From: an uncultured Acidobacteriota bacterium
GTDB taxonomy: Bacteria; Acidobacteriota; UBA6911; CAINFC01
Assembly (NCBI GenBank): GCA_903847975.1
Contig: CAINFC010000208.1
Location: forward strand, 1 to 64,000
Direction of reading: 5' to 3'
DNA: 64,000 bases
How positions within the stretch are numbered: position 1 is the stretch's first letter; the number at the start of each line of letters is the position of its first letter. Positions 26,784 to 33,935 of this stretch are shown here, piece by piece. The translations under genes and the position numbers were made by a program. Under the pieces are notes generated by a model. The model did no database searches and had not been told where the DNA came from. It worked only from the letters and a program-made list of their open reading frames with translations.

Positions 26784-26881
26784 GAAAACGGCAGCCGGCA
26801 ATTGACAGATTATTTAGCTTGTTATCATGTATTTAGTCGAGTTACCCCGTCTGGTTCCATGGTTTGCCCGGGTATCCGCTG

Positions 26882-26925
26882 TGCAAAGATTGCAGATACC
26901 ATTCCACGGCTGTGCAAAAAATGCG
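26882..26925. promoter_or_regulatory. Candidate enhancer sites for the NtrC-type regulator
   Basis: TGCAA-AGA-TTGCA at 26882-26894 is a perfect inverted repeat. A second, degenerate copy (TGCAA-AAA-ATGCG) lies at 26913-26925, 31 bp centre to centre, about three helical turns. Each is preceded by GCTG. They lie about 131 and 162 bp upstream of the predicted sigma54 start, the usual place for activator sites. Confidence 0.5.
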
Positions 26926-26930
26926 GAGCG

Positions 26931-27011
26931 GAAAAAGAGCTCACAGGAAGCCGGGAAGATCAGGTAAGGAAGAAAGAAGCCATCCGTATATTTTGGAAAT
27001 GAAAAGGGACC
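26931..27011 (-). repeat. Dispersed intergenic repeat R3, copy c (inverted)
   Basis: The reverse complement of the R3 module: gagctcacaggaagccggga, then gatcaggtaaggaagaaag, then gccatccgtatattttgg. It ends at the start of the composite hairpin element. Confidence 0.7.
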
Positions 27012-27350
27012 TTTTACGAGATTGTCTCTTCTGACAACCCGGCAAAAAGTCGCAGGAACCCCAAAGGGGTTCCGGAACACAGCCCGGGGTTGCGCCGCAG
27101 GCGCTACCCCGGGTAATCGGATTTTTTTGGTAATCAGCCCTGTAAGGGCTGCGCTAACACCTGGTATTGCTGGATTTTGCCCAACCCTTTCCGGGTTGTC
27201 GCCTGCGGGTGTCTCTACACGGGGTAGGCTCGAAGCGCGCCTGCCCCGGGCTGTGTACCCAAGCCCTTGCAGGGCTTTCCCCAGCGGAAATCCGAAGATG
27301 TGGGACCTTTTACGAGATTGTCTCTTCTGACAACCCGGCAAAAAGTCGCA
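27006..27350. repeat. Composite hairpin element flanked by 49-bp perfect direct repeats
   Basis: Identical 49-bp copies lie at 27006-27054 and 27302-27350 (start gggaccttttacgagattgt). Between them, a 13-bp inverted repeat, ACACAGCCCGGGG at 27078-27090 and CCCCGGGCTGTGT at 27244-27256, frames a series of hairpins: 27083-27113 (8+5 bp), CAGCCCT-GTA-AGGGCTG at 27135-27151, CAACCC-TTTCC-GGGTTG at 27182-27198, and AAGCCCT-TGC-AGGGCTT at 27261-27277. No protein-coding signal. The repeats are related to the right end of R1. Confidence 0.8.
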
Positions 27351-27511
27351 CAGTTTAATTTCCGGAAAAAGCCAAAGGCCAAAGTCCCGCCCTGCATTTA
27401 CGAATCCGTTATTTTTTAGCCCTTTCCCCTGCCGGTAAAGGGAAGGCTTATTCCGATTCCTGTACAAAATGTTTTTAAGGAAGAAGCGAAAATATTTTTG
27501 ATGCCACGCCG

Positions 27512-27542
27512 TTGAATATCTCCGGAGCGGGAAGAGTATAAT
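27512..27542 (+). promoter_or_regulatory. Candidate sigma70 promoter for the NatAB-like operon
   Basis: A perfect TATAAT at 27537-27542 is preceded by TTGAAT at 27512-27517 with a long 19-nt spacer. It lies about 87 nt before the ATG at 27629. The -10 is strong; the -35 and the spacing are weaker. Confidence 0.5.
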
Positions 27543-27628
27543 CATAGGAATTCCCGAATTGGAATGGACACCGAAAAAGCAAACCAGAATACCTCGGAAA
27601 CGGAGCGTAATACGATGGGAGTGAAGCA

Positions 27629-28543
27629 ATGACACCCGCGGTGGAGTTGTGCGGCGTAACCAAGAGTTTTCAGCAGCTCAAGGCGGTGAACGATCTTTCC
27701 CTGACCGTGCCGGAAGGCAGCATTTACGGATTTATCGGCCCGAACGGTTCCGGCAAAACCACCACCCTGCGCATGATCATGAATATTTTCTACCCGGACA
27801 GCGGGAGCATCCGCGTCCTCGGCCGGGAAAACGGAGGCCCGTGCATGGAGCAGGTCGGCTATCTGCCGGAGGAGCGCGGGCTCTATAAGAAAATGAAAGT
27901 GGGCGAAATCCTGGAGTTTTATGGAAATCTGAAGCGGGCACAGAATGTGCGCGCGGAAATGAAAAGCTGGCTCAAGCGGTTCGAACTTAGCAGTTGGGCC
28001 GACAAAAAAGTGGAAACCCTCAGCAAGGGGATGAGCCAGAAGGTGCAGTTCATTTCCGCAGTCATCTTCCGGCCGAGACTGCTGATCCTGGACGAACCTT
28101 TCAGCGGCCTGGACCCGGTGAATGCCGAAGGTATCAAATCGGCCATCCTCGACCTTCGCTCCCAGGGAGTCACGGTGATTCTCAGCACCCACGACATGTC
28201 GGTGGCCGAAACTCTCTGCGACTATATCTTCATGATCTTCCGGGGCCGGAAAGTGCTGGACGGGACATTGCATTCCATCCAGGACCAGTATGGCGACGAT
28301 ACCGTCCGCGTGCAGGTGGATGGCGGCAAGGCGGCGATCCCGGACCTTGACGTAATCGAGGGCATCAATGATTACGGGCAGGTGCAGGAAATCCACCTGA
28401 AGCGGGGGGGGGACCCGCAGATCATTCTGAAGGCGCTGCTGGACCGGACCCGGGTGCGCAGCTTCGAACTTACCCGGCCCTCATTACACGACATTTTTTT
28501 AAGGATTGCCGGACCCCAGGCCAAGGAGAACCACCATGCGTAA
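27629..28543 (+). CDS. ABC exporter ATP-binding protein (NatA-like)
   Basis: A 304-residue ATPase. Walker A GPNGSGKTTTLRM, Q-loop region QVGYLPEERGLYKKMKVGE, signature TLSKGMSQKVQFISA, Walker B LLILDEPFSGLDPVN and H-loop STHDM. The LPEERGLY segment and the C-terminal extension of about 80 residues are typical of the NatA/DUF4162 subgroup of ABC-2 exporters. Its end overlaps the permease start by 8 nt, so the two are coupled. The substrate is unknown; NatAB in Bacillus exports sodium, but that role is not established here. Confidence 0.92.
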   Translation: MTPAVELCGVTKSFQQLKAVNDLSLTVPEGSIYGFIGPNGSGKTTTLRMIMNIFYPDSGSIRVLGRENGGPCMEQVGYLPEERGLYKKMKVGEILEFYGNLKRAQNVRAEMKSWLKRFELSSWADKKVETLSKGMSQKVQFISAVIFRPRLLILDEPFSGLDPVNAEGIKSAILDLRSQGVTVILSTHDMSVAETLCDYIFMIFRGRKVLDGTLHSIQDQYGDDTVRVQVDGGKAAIPDLDVIEGINDYGQVQEIHLKRGGDPQIILKALLDRTRVRSFELTRPSLHDIFLRIAGPQAKENHHA

Positions 28544-29855
28544 AATCTGGATTGTCGCCCGCCGGGAATATTTAGCCGCCGTCAAGACCAAGGGATTCCT
28601 GATCGGTCTGATCATCGCTCCGCTGATGATGAGTGGCGGGATCATCGCCATCGCCACCCTGCGCGACCAGGTGGACACCAAAGACAAAAAAATCGCCATC
28701 GTCGATCATACCGGCAAGGTGGCCGACGCGCTGCTGGCCGGCGCCGCAGAGCGCAACGCGCGGGAGGTATACGACGAGACGAACAAGAAGAAGAAAATCA
28801 ATCCGGCCTACCTGCTGGAAAAAATAAACCCGGAAACCGGATCCGCGGACCGGCAGTATCTGGCCCTCTCGGACCGCGTGCGGCAGGGAGACCTGCATGC
28901 CTTCCTGGTGATCGGCCCGGAAGTATTTCATCCGGTCAAGGACAAGCCGGAAGGAAACGTCTCCTACCATGCCAAGAATCCGGGCCTCGACGACATTCGA
29001 CGATGGCTGGGAAACCCGGTCAACGACCAGATCCGCCGGGTACGCCTGGCAGAGGTGGGGATCGACGCCACGCAGGTCAAAGATCTGTTTCAATGGCGGC
29101 CGATCGATGGCATGGGCCTGGTGGAGCTGAACCCCAAGGACGGGACCATCCGCAAGGCGGAGCCGCGCGGCGAGCTGACTGCCATCGGACTTCCCATGGC
29201 GGTCATGTTCCTCTCCTTCCTTTTGCTGATGATGGGTGCCTCCCCGCTGCTCAATGCGGTCATGGAAGAAAAAAACCAGAGGATTGCCGAGGTGGTTCTG
29301 GGCTCCCTGCGGCCTTTTGAATGGATGATGGGCAAGGTAGCCGGGGCGATCGGGGTCTCCCTCACAGGAATGGCCGTTTACCTTTCTCTCGGTTTTTCCG
29401 CGCTGTCGAACATGGGAACCGCCCTGGATGTCCCCACCTTCCTGGTTCCCTGGATTCTGGTCTATCTGGTGCTGAATATCTGCATGTTCGGCTCGATCAT
29501 GGCGTCGCTGGGCTCGCTCTGCAACGACATCAAGGACGCCCAGAACCTCACTCTGCCGGGCATATTGCCGGCCATCATCCCGATGTTCATTTGGCTGCCG
29601 GTCGTCAAGCAGCCGCTCAGTACGTTTGCCACCGTCGCCTCTCTGATCCCGTTTTTCACCCCGATCCTGATGCCGCTGCGGATGTCAACCATGGAGTCCA
29701 TTCCGGCCTGGCAGCCCTGGGTCGGACTGGCCGGGGTCATCGCCGCCACGCTCGGTGTGGTCTGGGTGGGGGCGCGTATTTTCCGGATCGGAATCCTGGC
29801 GCAGGGGAAAATTCCGAGTTTCCCGGAACTGGTGCGCTGGATCGCCCGGGGCTGA
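28536..29855 (+). CDS. ABC-2 exporter permease (NatB-like)
   Basis: A 439-residue permease. An N-terminal helix with IVARREYLAAVKTKGF is followed by a large extracytoplasmic region (about 45-210), then five to six membrane helices with VMEEKNQRIAEVVLGSLRPF, the NatB family motif. The ATG at 28536 follows aaggag and overlaps the end of the ATPase gene. Two-gene exporter of unknown substrate. Confidence 0.9.
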   Translation: MRKIWIVARREYLAAVKTKGFLIGLIIAPLMMSGGIIAIATLRDQVDTKDKKIAIVDHTGKVADALLAGAAERNAREVYDETNKKKKINPAYLLEKINPETGSADRQYLALSDRVRQGDLHAFLVIGPEVFHPVKDKPEGNVSYHAKNPGLDDIRRWLGNPVNDQIRRVRLAEVGIDATQVKDLFQWRPIDGMGLVELNPKDGTIRKAEPRGELTAIGLPMAVMFLSFLLLMMGASPLLNAVMEEKNQRIAEVVLGSLRPFEWMMGKVAGAIGVSLTGMAVYLSLGFSALSNMGTALDVPTFLVPWILVYLVLNICMFGSIMASLGSLCNDIKDAQNLTLPGILPAIIPMFIWLPVVKQPLSTFATVASLIPFFTPILMPLRMSTMESIPAWQPWVGLAGVIAATLGVVWVGARIFRIGILAQGKIPSFPELVRWIARG

Positions 29856-29957
29856 AGAGAAGCTGCGCCAGGAAAGCATCGAAAAGCCATCCAACCGACC
29901 TCCCTTCCGGGTTAGAATCTCCGCAGCAGGATGTGCGGAAGACAGGAAAGGAGCGAA

Positions 29958-29999
29958 ATGGCCAGGTACAGAACGGACCGCGGTCCGGCACGGGCGTAG
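29958..29999 (+). CDS. Candidate 13-codon leader peptide before pxpB
   Basis: ATG at 29958 after a strong aaaggagcgaa site encodes MARYRTDRGPARA and stops at TAG (29997-29999). It is in the same frame as pxpB, whose GTG start is only 3 nt after the TAG. Either a leader peptide that couples translation by reinitiation, or an N-terminal extension broken by a stop. The peptide is not conserved-looking. Confidence 0.35.
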   Translation: MARYRTDRGPARA

Positions 30000-30002
30000 A
30001 GG

Positions 30003-30695
30003 GTGGTCACCGTCCGCTTTGCCAGCGACCACTCCATCCGGGTGGCATTCGGCGAGGGAATTTCCCCCGACTGCCACCGGGAGGTGCGCCGCTTCTGGGC
30101 CCTGCTTTCCGCCGAAAATATAGGCGGGGTTCTTTCCCTGCACCCCGCCTACAACTCCCTTCTGGTCTCCTTCGATCCCCGTGTAACGCGCGGGCCGGAG
30201 CTTCTGGAAACGCTGCAGGCGCTGGTTCGCCTCCCGGACCGCTTTCCGCTGCCGGAGAGCCGGCTGGTGGAAATTCCAGTCTGCTACGGGAACCCGATGG
30301 GACCCGACCTGGAGCAGGTCGCCGAACTGGCAGGGTTGACGGCCGAAAAAGTGGTCGCGCTTCATTCCGGGGCTGAATACCTCGTCTACTTTCTCGGTTT
30401 CTCACCGGGATTCCCTTACCTGGGCGGGATGCCGGAGGAAATTTCCGCGCCTCGCCTGGCCGCCCCCCGGCGCCAGGTTCCTGCGGGAAGCGTGGCCATC
30501 GGCGGGAAACAGACCGGCATTTACCCGGTGTCGTCTCCCGGTGGATGGCAGCTGATCGGACGGACCCCGCGAACGCTTTTCTTTCCCGGGCAGCGCCCTC
30601 CCACGCTGCTGCAGATGGGCGACCGGGTCCGGTTCGTGCCGATTTCCCCCGGCGATTATGAGCGGTTGAAAAGCCGGGAGGAAGCAATTGGCTAG
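30003..30695 (+). CDS. pxpB: 5-oxoprolinase subunit PxpB
   Basis: A 230-residue protein of the KipI/PxpB family. It shows VTVRFASDHSIRVAFGEGIS, then IPVCYGNPMGPDLEQVAELAG, YLVYFLGFSPGFPYLGGM, PRRQVPAGSVAIGGKQTGIYP and the closing SPGGWQLIGRTP. The GFSPGFPYLGG and GIYP blocks are diagnostic. With PxpA and PxpC it opens 5-oxoproline (pyroglutamate) to glutamate using ATP. The GTG start lacks its own good ribosome-binding site and follows a stop codon by 3 nt. It overlaps pxpC by 8 nt. Confidence 0.93.
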   Translation: MVTVRFASDHSIRVAFGEGISPDCHREVRRFWALLSAENIGGVLSLHPAYNSLLVSFDPRVTRGPELLETLQALVRLPDRFPLPESRLVEIPVCYGNPMGPDLEQVAELAGLTAEKVVALHSGAEYLVYFLGFSPGFPYLGGMPEEISAPRLAAPRRQVPAGSVAIGGKQTGIYPVSSPGGWQLIGRTPRTLFFPGQRPPTLLQMGDRVRFVPISPGDYERLKSREEAIG

Positions 30696-31632
30696 GCTCC
30701 GGGTAGTCCGCCCCGGATTGCAGACCACGGTCCAGGACCTGGGCCGGTACGGCTTTGCCCACTTCGGCATCTCCGCCAGCGGCGCGGCGGACCCGGTCTC
30801 TTTCCGGCTGGGCAACCGGCTGGCAGGAAACCCGGAGGGATCGCCCGCCCTGGAAATGACACTGGTAGGGGGAGAATTCGAATTTGAGGAACCGGCCGTG
30901 GTGGCGGCGGCCGGCGCCGACTTTGCCGCCACCATGGACAGATCGCCTTTTCCGCCATGGACCTCCGTCCAGGTGGAAAAAGGTCAGACCCTCTGCTTTT
31001 CGGCATGCCGCCGGGGAGCCCGCGGCTACTTATGCATCCGCGGCGGCCTGCGGATTCCGCCGGTCCTGGGCAGCGCTTCCACCCACCTGTTTTCCGCCAT
31101 GGGAGGCTATCAGGGCCGCGCTCTGAAAAAAGGGGACCTGCTCGAATATGCACCCGTCCGGACCGGGGCGCCCCCGCAGCCGGCCCGCCCTCCGGAAAGC
31201 ATGATATTCGGAGGGAACCCGGTCCGGCTCCGGGTCACGGCAGGGCCGCAGCTGGATTTCTTTCCCCCGGAGGCCCGGGCGCTGTTCTCCGCTTCGCTCT
31301 ACCAGGTCAGTGAGGAGTTCAGCCGGATGGGACTGCGGCTCGGCGGCCCGGCTGTTACAGCCCGGGAGCGCTCCGAGATGGTAACCGAAGGAGTATCTCT
31401 GGGAGCCGTTCAGATTGCCGGGAATGGCCGGCCGATTCTACTCTTCGTGGAGCACCAGACCACCGGCGGATATCCCAAGATCGCCAACGTTATTTCCGCC
31501 GATCTGCACCGGATCGGCCAACTCCGACCCGGCGACCAGGTCCGGTTTGAATTCGCGACCCTGGAAGATGCCTGGTCTCTGCTGCAGGAGCAGGAAGCGC
31601 TGCTCCGGTCTCTTGGGCAGGAGGACGCATGA
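30688..31632 (+). CDS. pxpC: 5-oxoprolinase subunit PxpC
   Basis: A 314-residue protein of the KipA/PxpC biotin-dependent-carboxylase-like family. It starts LRVVRPGLQTTVQDLGRYG, has the family blocks HFGISASGAADPVSFRLGN and NPEGSPALEMTLVGGEFEF, and ends with GVSLGAVQIAGNGRPI and EHQTTGGYPKIANVISADL. The start is a TTG preceded by gggagg, 8 nt inside pxpB. Subunit of ATP-dependent 5-oxoprolinase. It overlaps the MFS gene by 4 nt. Confidence 0.93.
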   Translation: MARLRVVRPGLQTTVQDLGRYGFAHFGISASGAADPVSFRLGNRLAGNPEGSPALEMTLVGGEFEFEEPAVVAAAGADFAATMDRSPFPPWTSVQVEKGQTLCFSACRRGARGYLCIRGGLRIPPVLGSASTHLFSAMGGYQGRALKKGDLLEYAPVRTGAPPQPARPPESMIFGGNPVRLRVTAGPQLDFFPPEARALFSASLYQVSEEFSRMGLRLGGPAVTARERSEMVTEGVSLGAVQIAGNGRPILLFVEHQTTGGYPKIANVISADLHRIGQLRPGDQVRFEFATLEDAWSLLQEQEALLRSLGQEDA

Positions 31633-32870
31633 AATCCGACGAACTTCCCTGGTACCGCCAGGTCGGCCGGCCCCAGTGGCAGGCGCTCTTTGCCGCGCAG
31701 GTCGGCTGGATGCTCGACGCCATGGATGTTATGTTTTATGCCTTTGCACTGGGCGCCATCCAGGCGGAATTCCATCTCTCTTCGGCCCAGGCCGGCGGCC
31801 TGGCGGCGGTCACCCTGCTGACTTCCGCGCTGGGAGGAATCTGCTTCGGTTTTCTGGCCGACCGCCAGGGAAGAGCCAGGGCGCTGATGCTGTCCATCCT
31901 TCTTTACTCCGGATTCACGGCCCTGACCGCCAGCGCCCATTCCCTGGCCGCCCTCCTGCTGTGGCGCTCGATGGTGGGATTCGGCATGGGCGGAGAATGG
32001 TCCGCCGGCTCGGTGCTGGTCTCGGAAACCTGGCCGGCGGAGCACCGCGGAAAGGCCGTCGGCATCATGCAGTCGGGCTGGGCCATCGGCTACATCCTGG
32101 CCGCCCTCCTGGCGGCTTTGATATTGCCCGTCTACGGGTGGCGGGTGCTGTTTCTGGTGGGCATTCTGCCGGCCTTCTTCACCCTTTGGATCCGGCGGAA
32201 CGTCGCCGAGCCCGCCCTTTGGGCGGCCAGCCGGGACCGGCGTCATGGCAGCGCTTTCGATTCTCTTTTCTCCTGCCTGCGAAAGCCTCACCGCAAAACC
32301 GTTCTGACCGCTTCGCTGCTCACCACCAGCGTGCTTTTCGCCTATTGGGGCCTCTTTACCTGGCTGCCCTCCTTTCTGGCCCGGCCGCTGGAGCAGGGCG
32401 GCGCCGGACTGGGCATCCTGAAAAGCTCCACCTGGATTGTCCCGATGCAGATCGGCGCCTTTTTCGGCTACTTCTGCTTCGGCTTCCTGGCGGACCGCTT
32501 CGGGAGAAGGCCGGTCTTCCAGCTTTTCCTGCTGGGCGCCGCCCTGGTTGTGCCGGTCTACGGGCAGATCGCCCGGTACGAGCTGTGGCTTCTGCTGCTC
32601 GGCCCGCTGGTCGGGTTCCTGGGACACGGCTATTTCAGCGTCTTCGGAGCCCTGCTGGCCGAGCTGTTTCCGACCGCCATCCGCGGCACGGCCCAGGGGC
32701 TGGTTTACAATGTCGGCCGGGCTTTCAGCGCCCTGGCCCCTTACACCGTCGGAGCCCTGGCAGACCTGTTCGGACTGGGCAGCGCCCTGGCCGTCACCGC
32801 CGGCTTTTTCCTTTCGGGAGCCCTGCTGATGTTCCTGCTGCCGGAAACCAGGGGCGCGCGGCTGACCTGA
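31629..32870 (+). CDS. MFS transporter in the 5-oxoprolinase operon
   Basis: A 413-residue transporter with 12 predicted membrane helices. MFS motifs appear as FLADRQGRARALMLS (loop 2-3) and FGFLADRFGRRPVF (loop 8-9), with WRSMVGFGMGGEWSAGSVLV as in the aromatic-acid/metabolite:H+ symporter subfamily. It lies between pxpC and pxpA with a 4-nt ATGA overlap to pxpC, so uptake of 5-oxoproline or a related pyroglutamyl compound is the natural guess; that is inferred from position only. Confidence 0.9.
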   Translation: MKSDELPWYRQVGRPQWQALFAAQVGWMLDAMDVMFYAFALGAIQAEFHLSSAQAGGLAAVTLLTSALGGICFGFLADRQGRARALMLSILLYSGFTALTASAHSLAALLLWRSMVGFGMGGEWSAGSVLVSETWPAEHRGKAVGIMQSGWAIGYILAALLAALILPVYGWRVLFLVGILPAFFTLWIRRNVAEPALWAASRDRRHGSAFDSLFSCLRKPHRKTVLTASLLTTSVLFAYWGLFTWLPSFLARPLEQGGAGLGILKSSTWIVPMQIGAFFGYFCFGFLADRFGRRPVFQLFLLGAALVVPVYGQIARYELWLLLLGPLVGFLGHGYFSVFGALLAELFPTAIRGTAQGLVYNVGRAFSALAPYTVGALADLFGLGSALAVTAGFFLSGALLMFLLPETRGARLT

Positions 32871-32881
32871 GGAAAGAGACG

Positions 32882-33631
32882 ATGGACATTAATTGCGACA
32901 TGGGCGAAGTCCCGGAAGCGCTCGCCGACGGATCCGCGGAACGGTTGATGCGCTGGATCTCCTCGGCCAGTATCGCCTGCGGCGCTCATGCCGGGGACAG
33001 GGAATGCATGCTCCGCACCATGGAGCTCTGCGGGCAGTACGGAGTGTCGATCGGCGCCCACCCGGGATACCCGGACCGGCTTTCCATGGGGCGCAGGGAG
33101 ATACTCCTGCCTCCCGCGGAAATCACGGAAACGGTCTACCGGCAGGTTGCCACCCTGCTCGAGCTGGCGGAAAAAGACGGGCGAAGCGTCGGCCATGTCA
33201 AGCCGCACGGAGCTCTTTATAACCGTGCTGCCGTGGATGAATCAGCCGCCGCGGCCATCGCCGAAGGAATCCGCAGGACCGGCCGGGATTTTTGGCTGGT
33301 CGGTCTGGCCGGTTCGCGCATGCTCGAGGTCTGGAAAACCGGCGGATGGCGAACCGCCGCCGAAGCCTTTGCCGATCGGCGGTATGAGGCCAACGGCACG
33401 CTCCGCTCCCGGCAATTCAACGATGCCCTGATCCTGGATCCCCTGGAAGCCGCCCGGCAGGCGCTGTCGGTCGCCTGCCGGCACAAAGTGACCGCCTCGA
33501 GCGGGGTAGAGGTTCCGGTGGATGCCCGGACCCTCTGCATACACGGCGACACGCCCCATGCCGATGCCGTGGCGCGGGCCGTGCGCGAGGCGCTGGAAGA
33601 GGCCGGGCAGCGCGTGGGCCCGCTGCATTAG
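32882..33631 (+). CDS. pxpA: 5-oxoprolinase subunit PxpA (LamB/YcsF family)
   Basis: A 249-residue protein. It starts MDINCDMGEVPEALADG, with CGAHAGDRECM, SIGAHPGYPDRLSMGRRE, VGHVKPHGALYN, and ends LCIHGDTPHADAVARAV, all signature blocks of the LamB/YcsF family. The frame is open far upstream across the MFS gene, but only the part from 32882 is family-like; that ATG follows ggaaagag, 11 nt after the MFS stop. Forms the 5-oxoprolinase complex with PxpB and PxpC. Confidence 0.93.
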   Translation: MDINCDMGEVPEALADGSAERLMRWISSASIACGAHAGDRECMLRTMELCGQYGVSIGAHPGYPDRLSMGRREILLPPAEITETVYRQVATLLELAEKDGRSVGHVKPHGALYNRAAVDESAAAAIAEGIRRTGRDFWLVGLAGSRMLEVWKTGGWRTAAEAFADRRYEANGTLRSRQFNDALILDPLEAARQALSVACRHKVTASSGVEVPVDARTLCIHGDTPHADAVARAVREALEEAGQRVGPLH

Positions 33632-33672
33632 TGCCGTCGAACCCGCAAAGGAGCAGCCCGGCCTGATGCCGC

Positions 33673-33909
33673 TTATCCTCCCGCTTTAGCGATCAGAGCG
33701 CGGATTTCCCCTTCACGGGGAAAGCGGTCGCCGCCGATGGTGTACTTGGAGTAGATCAGCTTTCCGTCCCGCTTTACATCGAAAATGCCTCCGCTTCCCC
33801 GAATCAGCTGCACCTGGGCATCGGGAAAGCCTGCCTTGATTTCCGCTTCCACCCGGGAAGCGTGAGGGAGGTAGTTTCAAACGCCGCAGTATTCGATAGT
33901 AATTTTCAT
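33673..33909 (-). CDS. SelW/Rdx-family selenoprotein with in-frame UGA (Sec)
   Basis: A 78-residue protein if UGA at 33877-33879 (codon 11) is read as selenocysteine. It opens MKITIEYCGVUNYLPHA, with the CxxU redox motif at 8-11, and continues in the same frame with FPDAQVQLIRGSGGIFDVK, KLIYSK and RFPREGEI before TAA at 33673. This is the thioredoxin-fold SelW/SelT/SelH (Rdx) pattern, where cysteine versions have CxxC. The ATG follows ggagacaaaca. A 7-bp hairpin just after the UGA fits a bacterial SECIS element. Expression needs SelA/B/C/D elsewhere in the genome. It is a single gene between pxpA and a secreted-protein gene. If the genome lacks Sec machinery it would be a pseudogene. Confidence 0.88.
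33844..33862 (-). promoter_or_regulatory. Candidate bacterial SECIS element
   Basis: On the minus strand CGCTTCC-CGGGT-GGAAGCG forms a perfect 7-bp stem with a 5-nt loop. The loop begins 21 nt after the UGA and has G at its second position, both within the reported limits for bacterial SECIS hairpins (16-37 nt; G among the first two loop positions). Confidence 0.75.
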
Positions 33910-33935
33910 TGTTTGTCTCCGTTCACAGCATATAT

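Noticed and set aside
27006-27350. CRISPR array
   Set aside because: Only two copies of the repeat, a 247-bp unit between them and no cas genes.
26814-27635. Open frames of 102-273 codons in the hairpin element
   Set aside because: They cross inverted repeats and repeat modules and have no family-like sequence or consistent codon use.
31415-32881. Long upstream extension of the pxpA frame
   Set aside because: It overlaps the MFS gene and is not family-like; only the part from 32882 matches PxpA.
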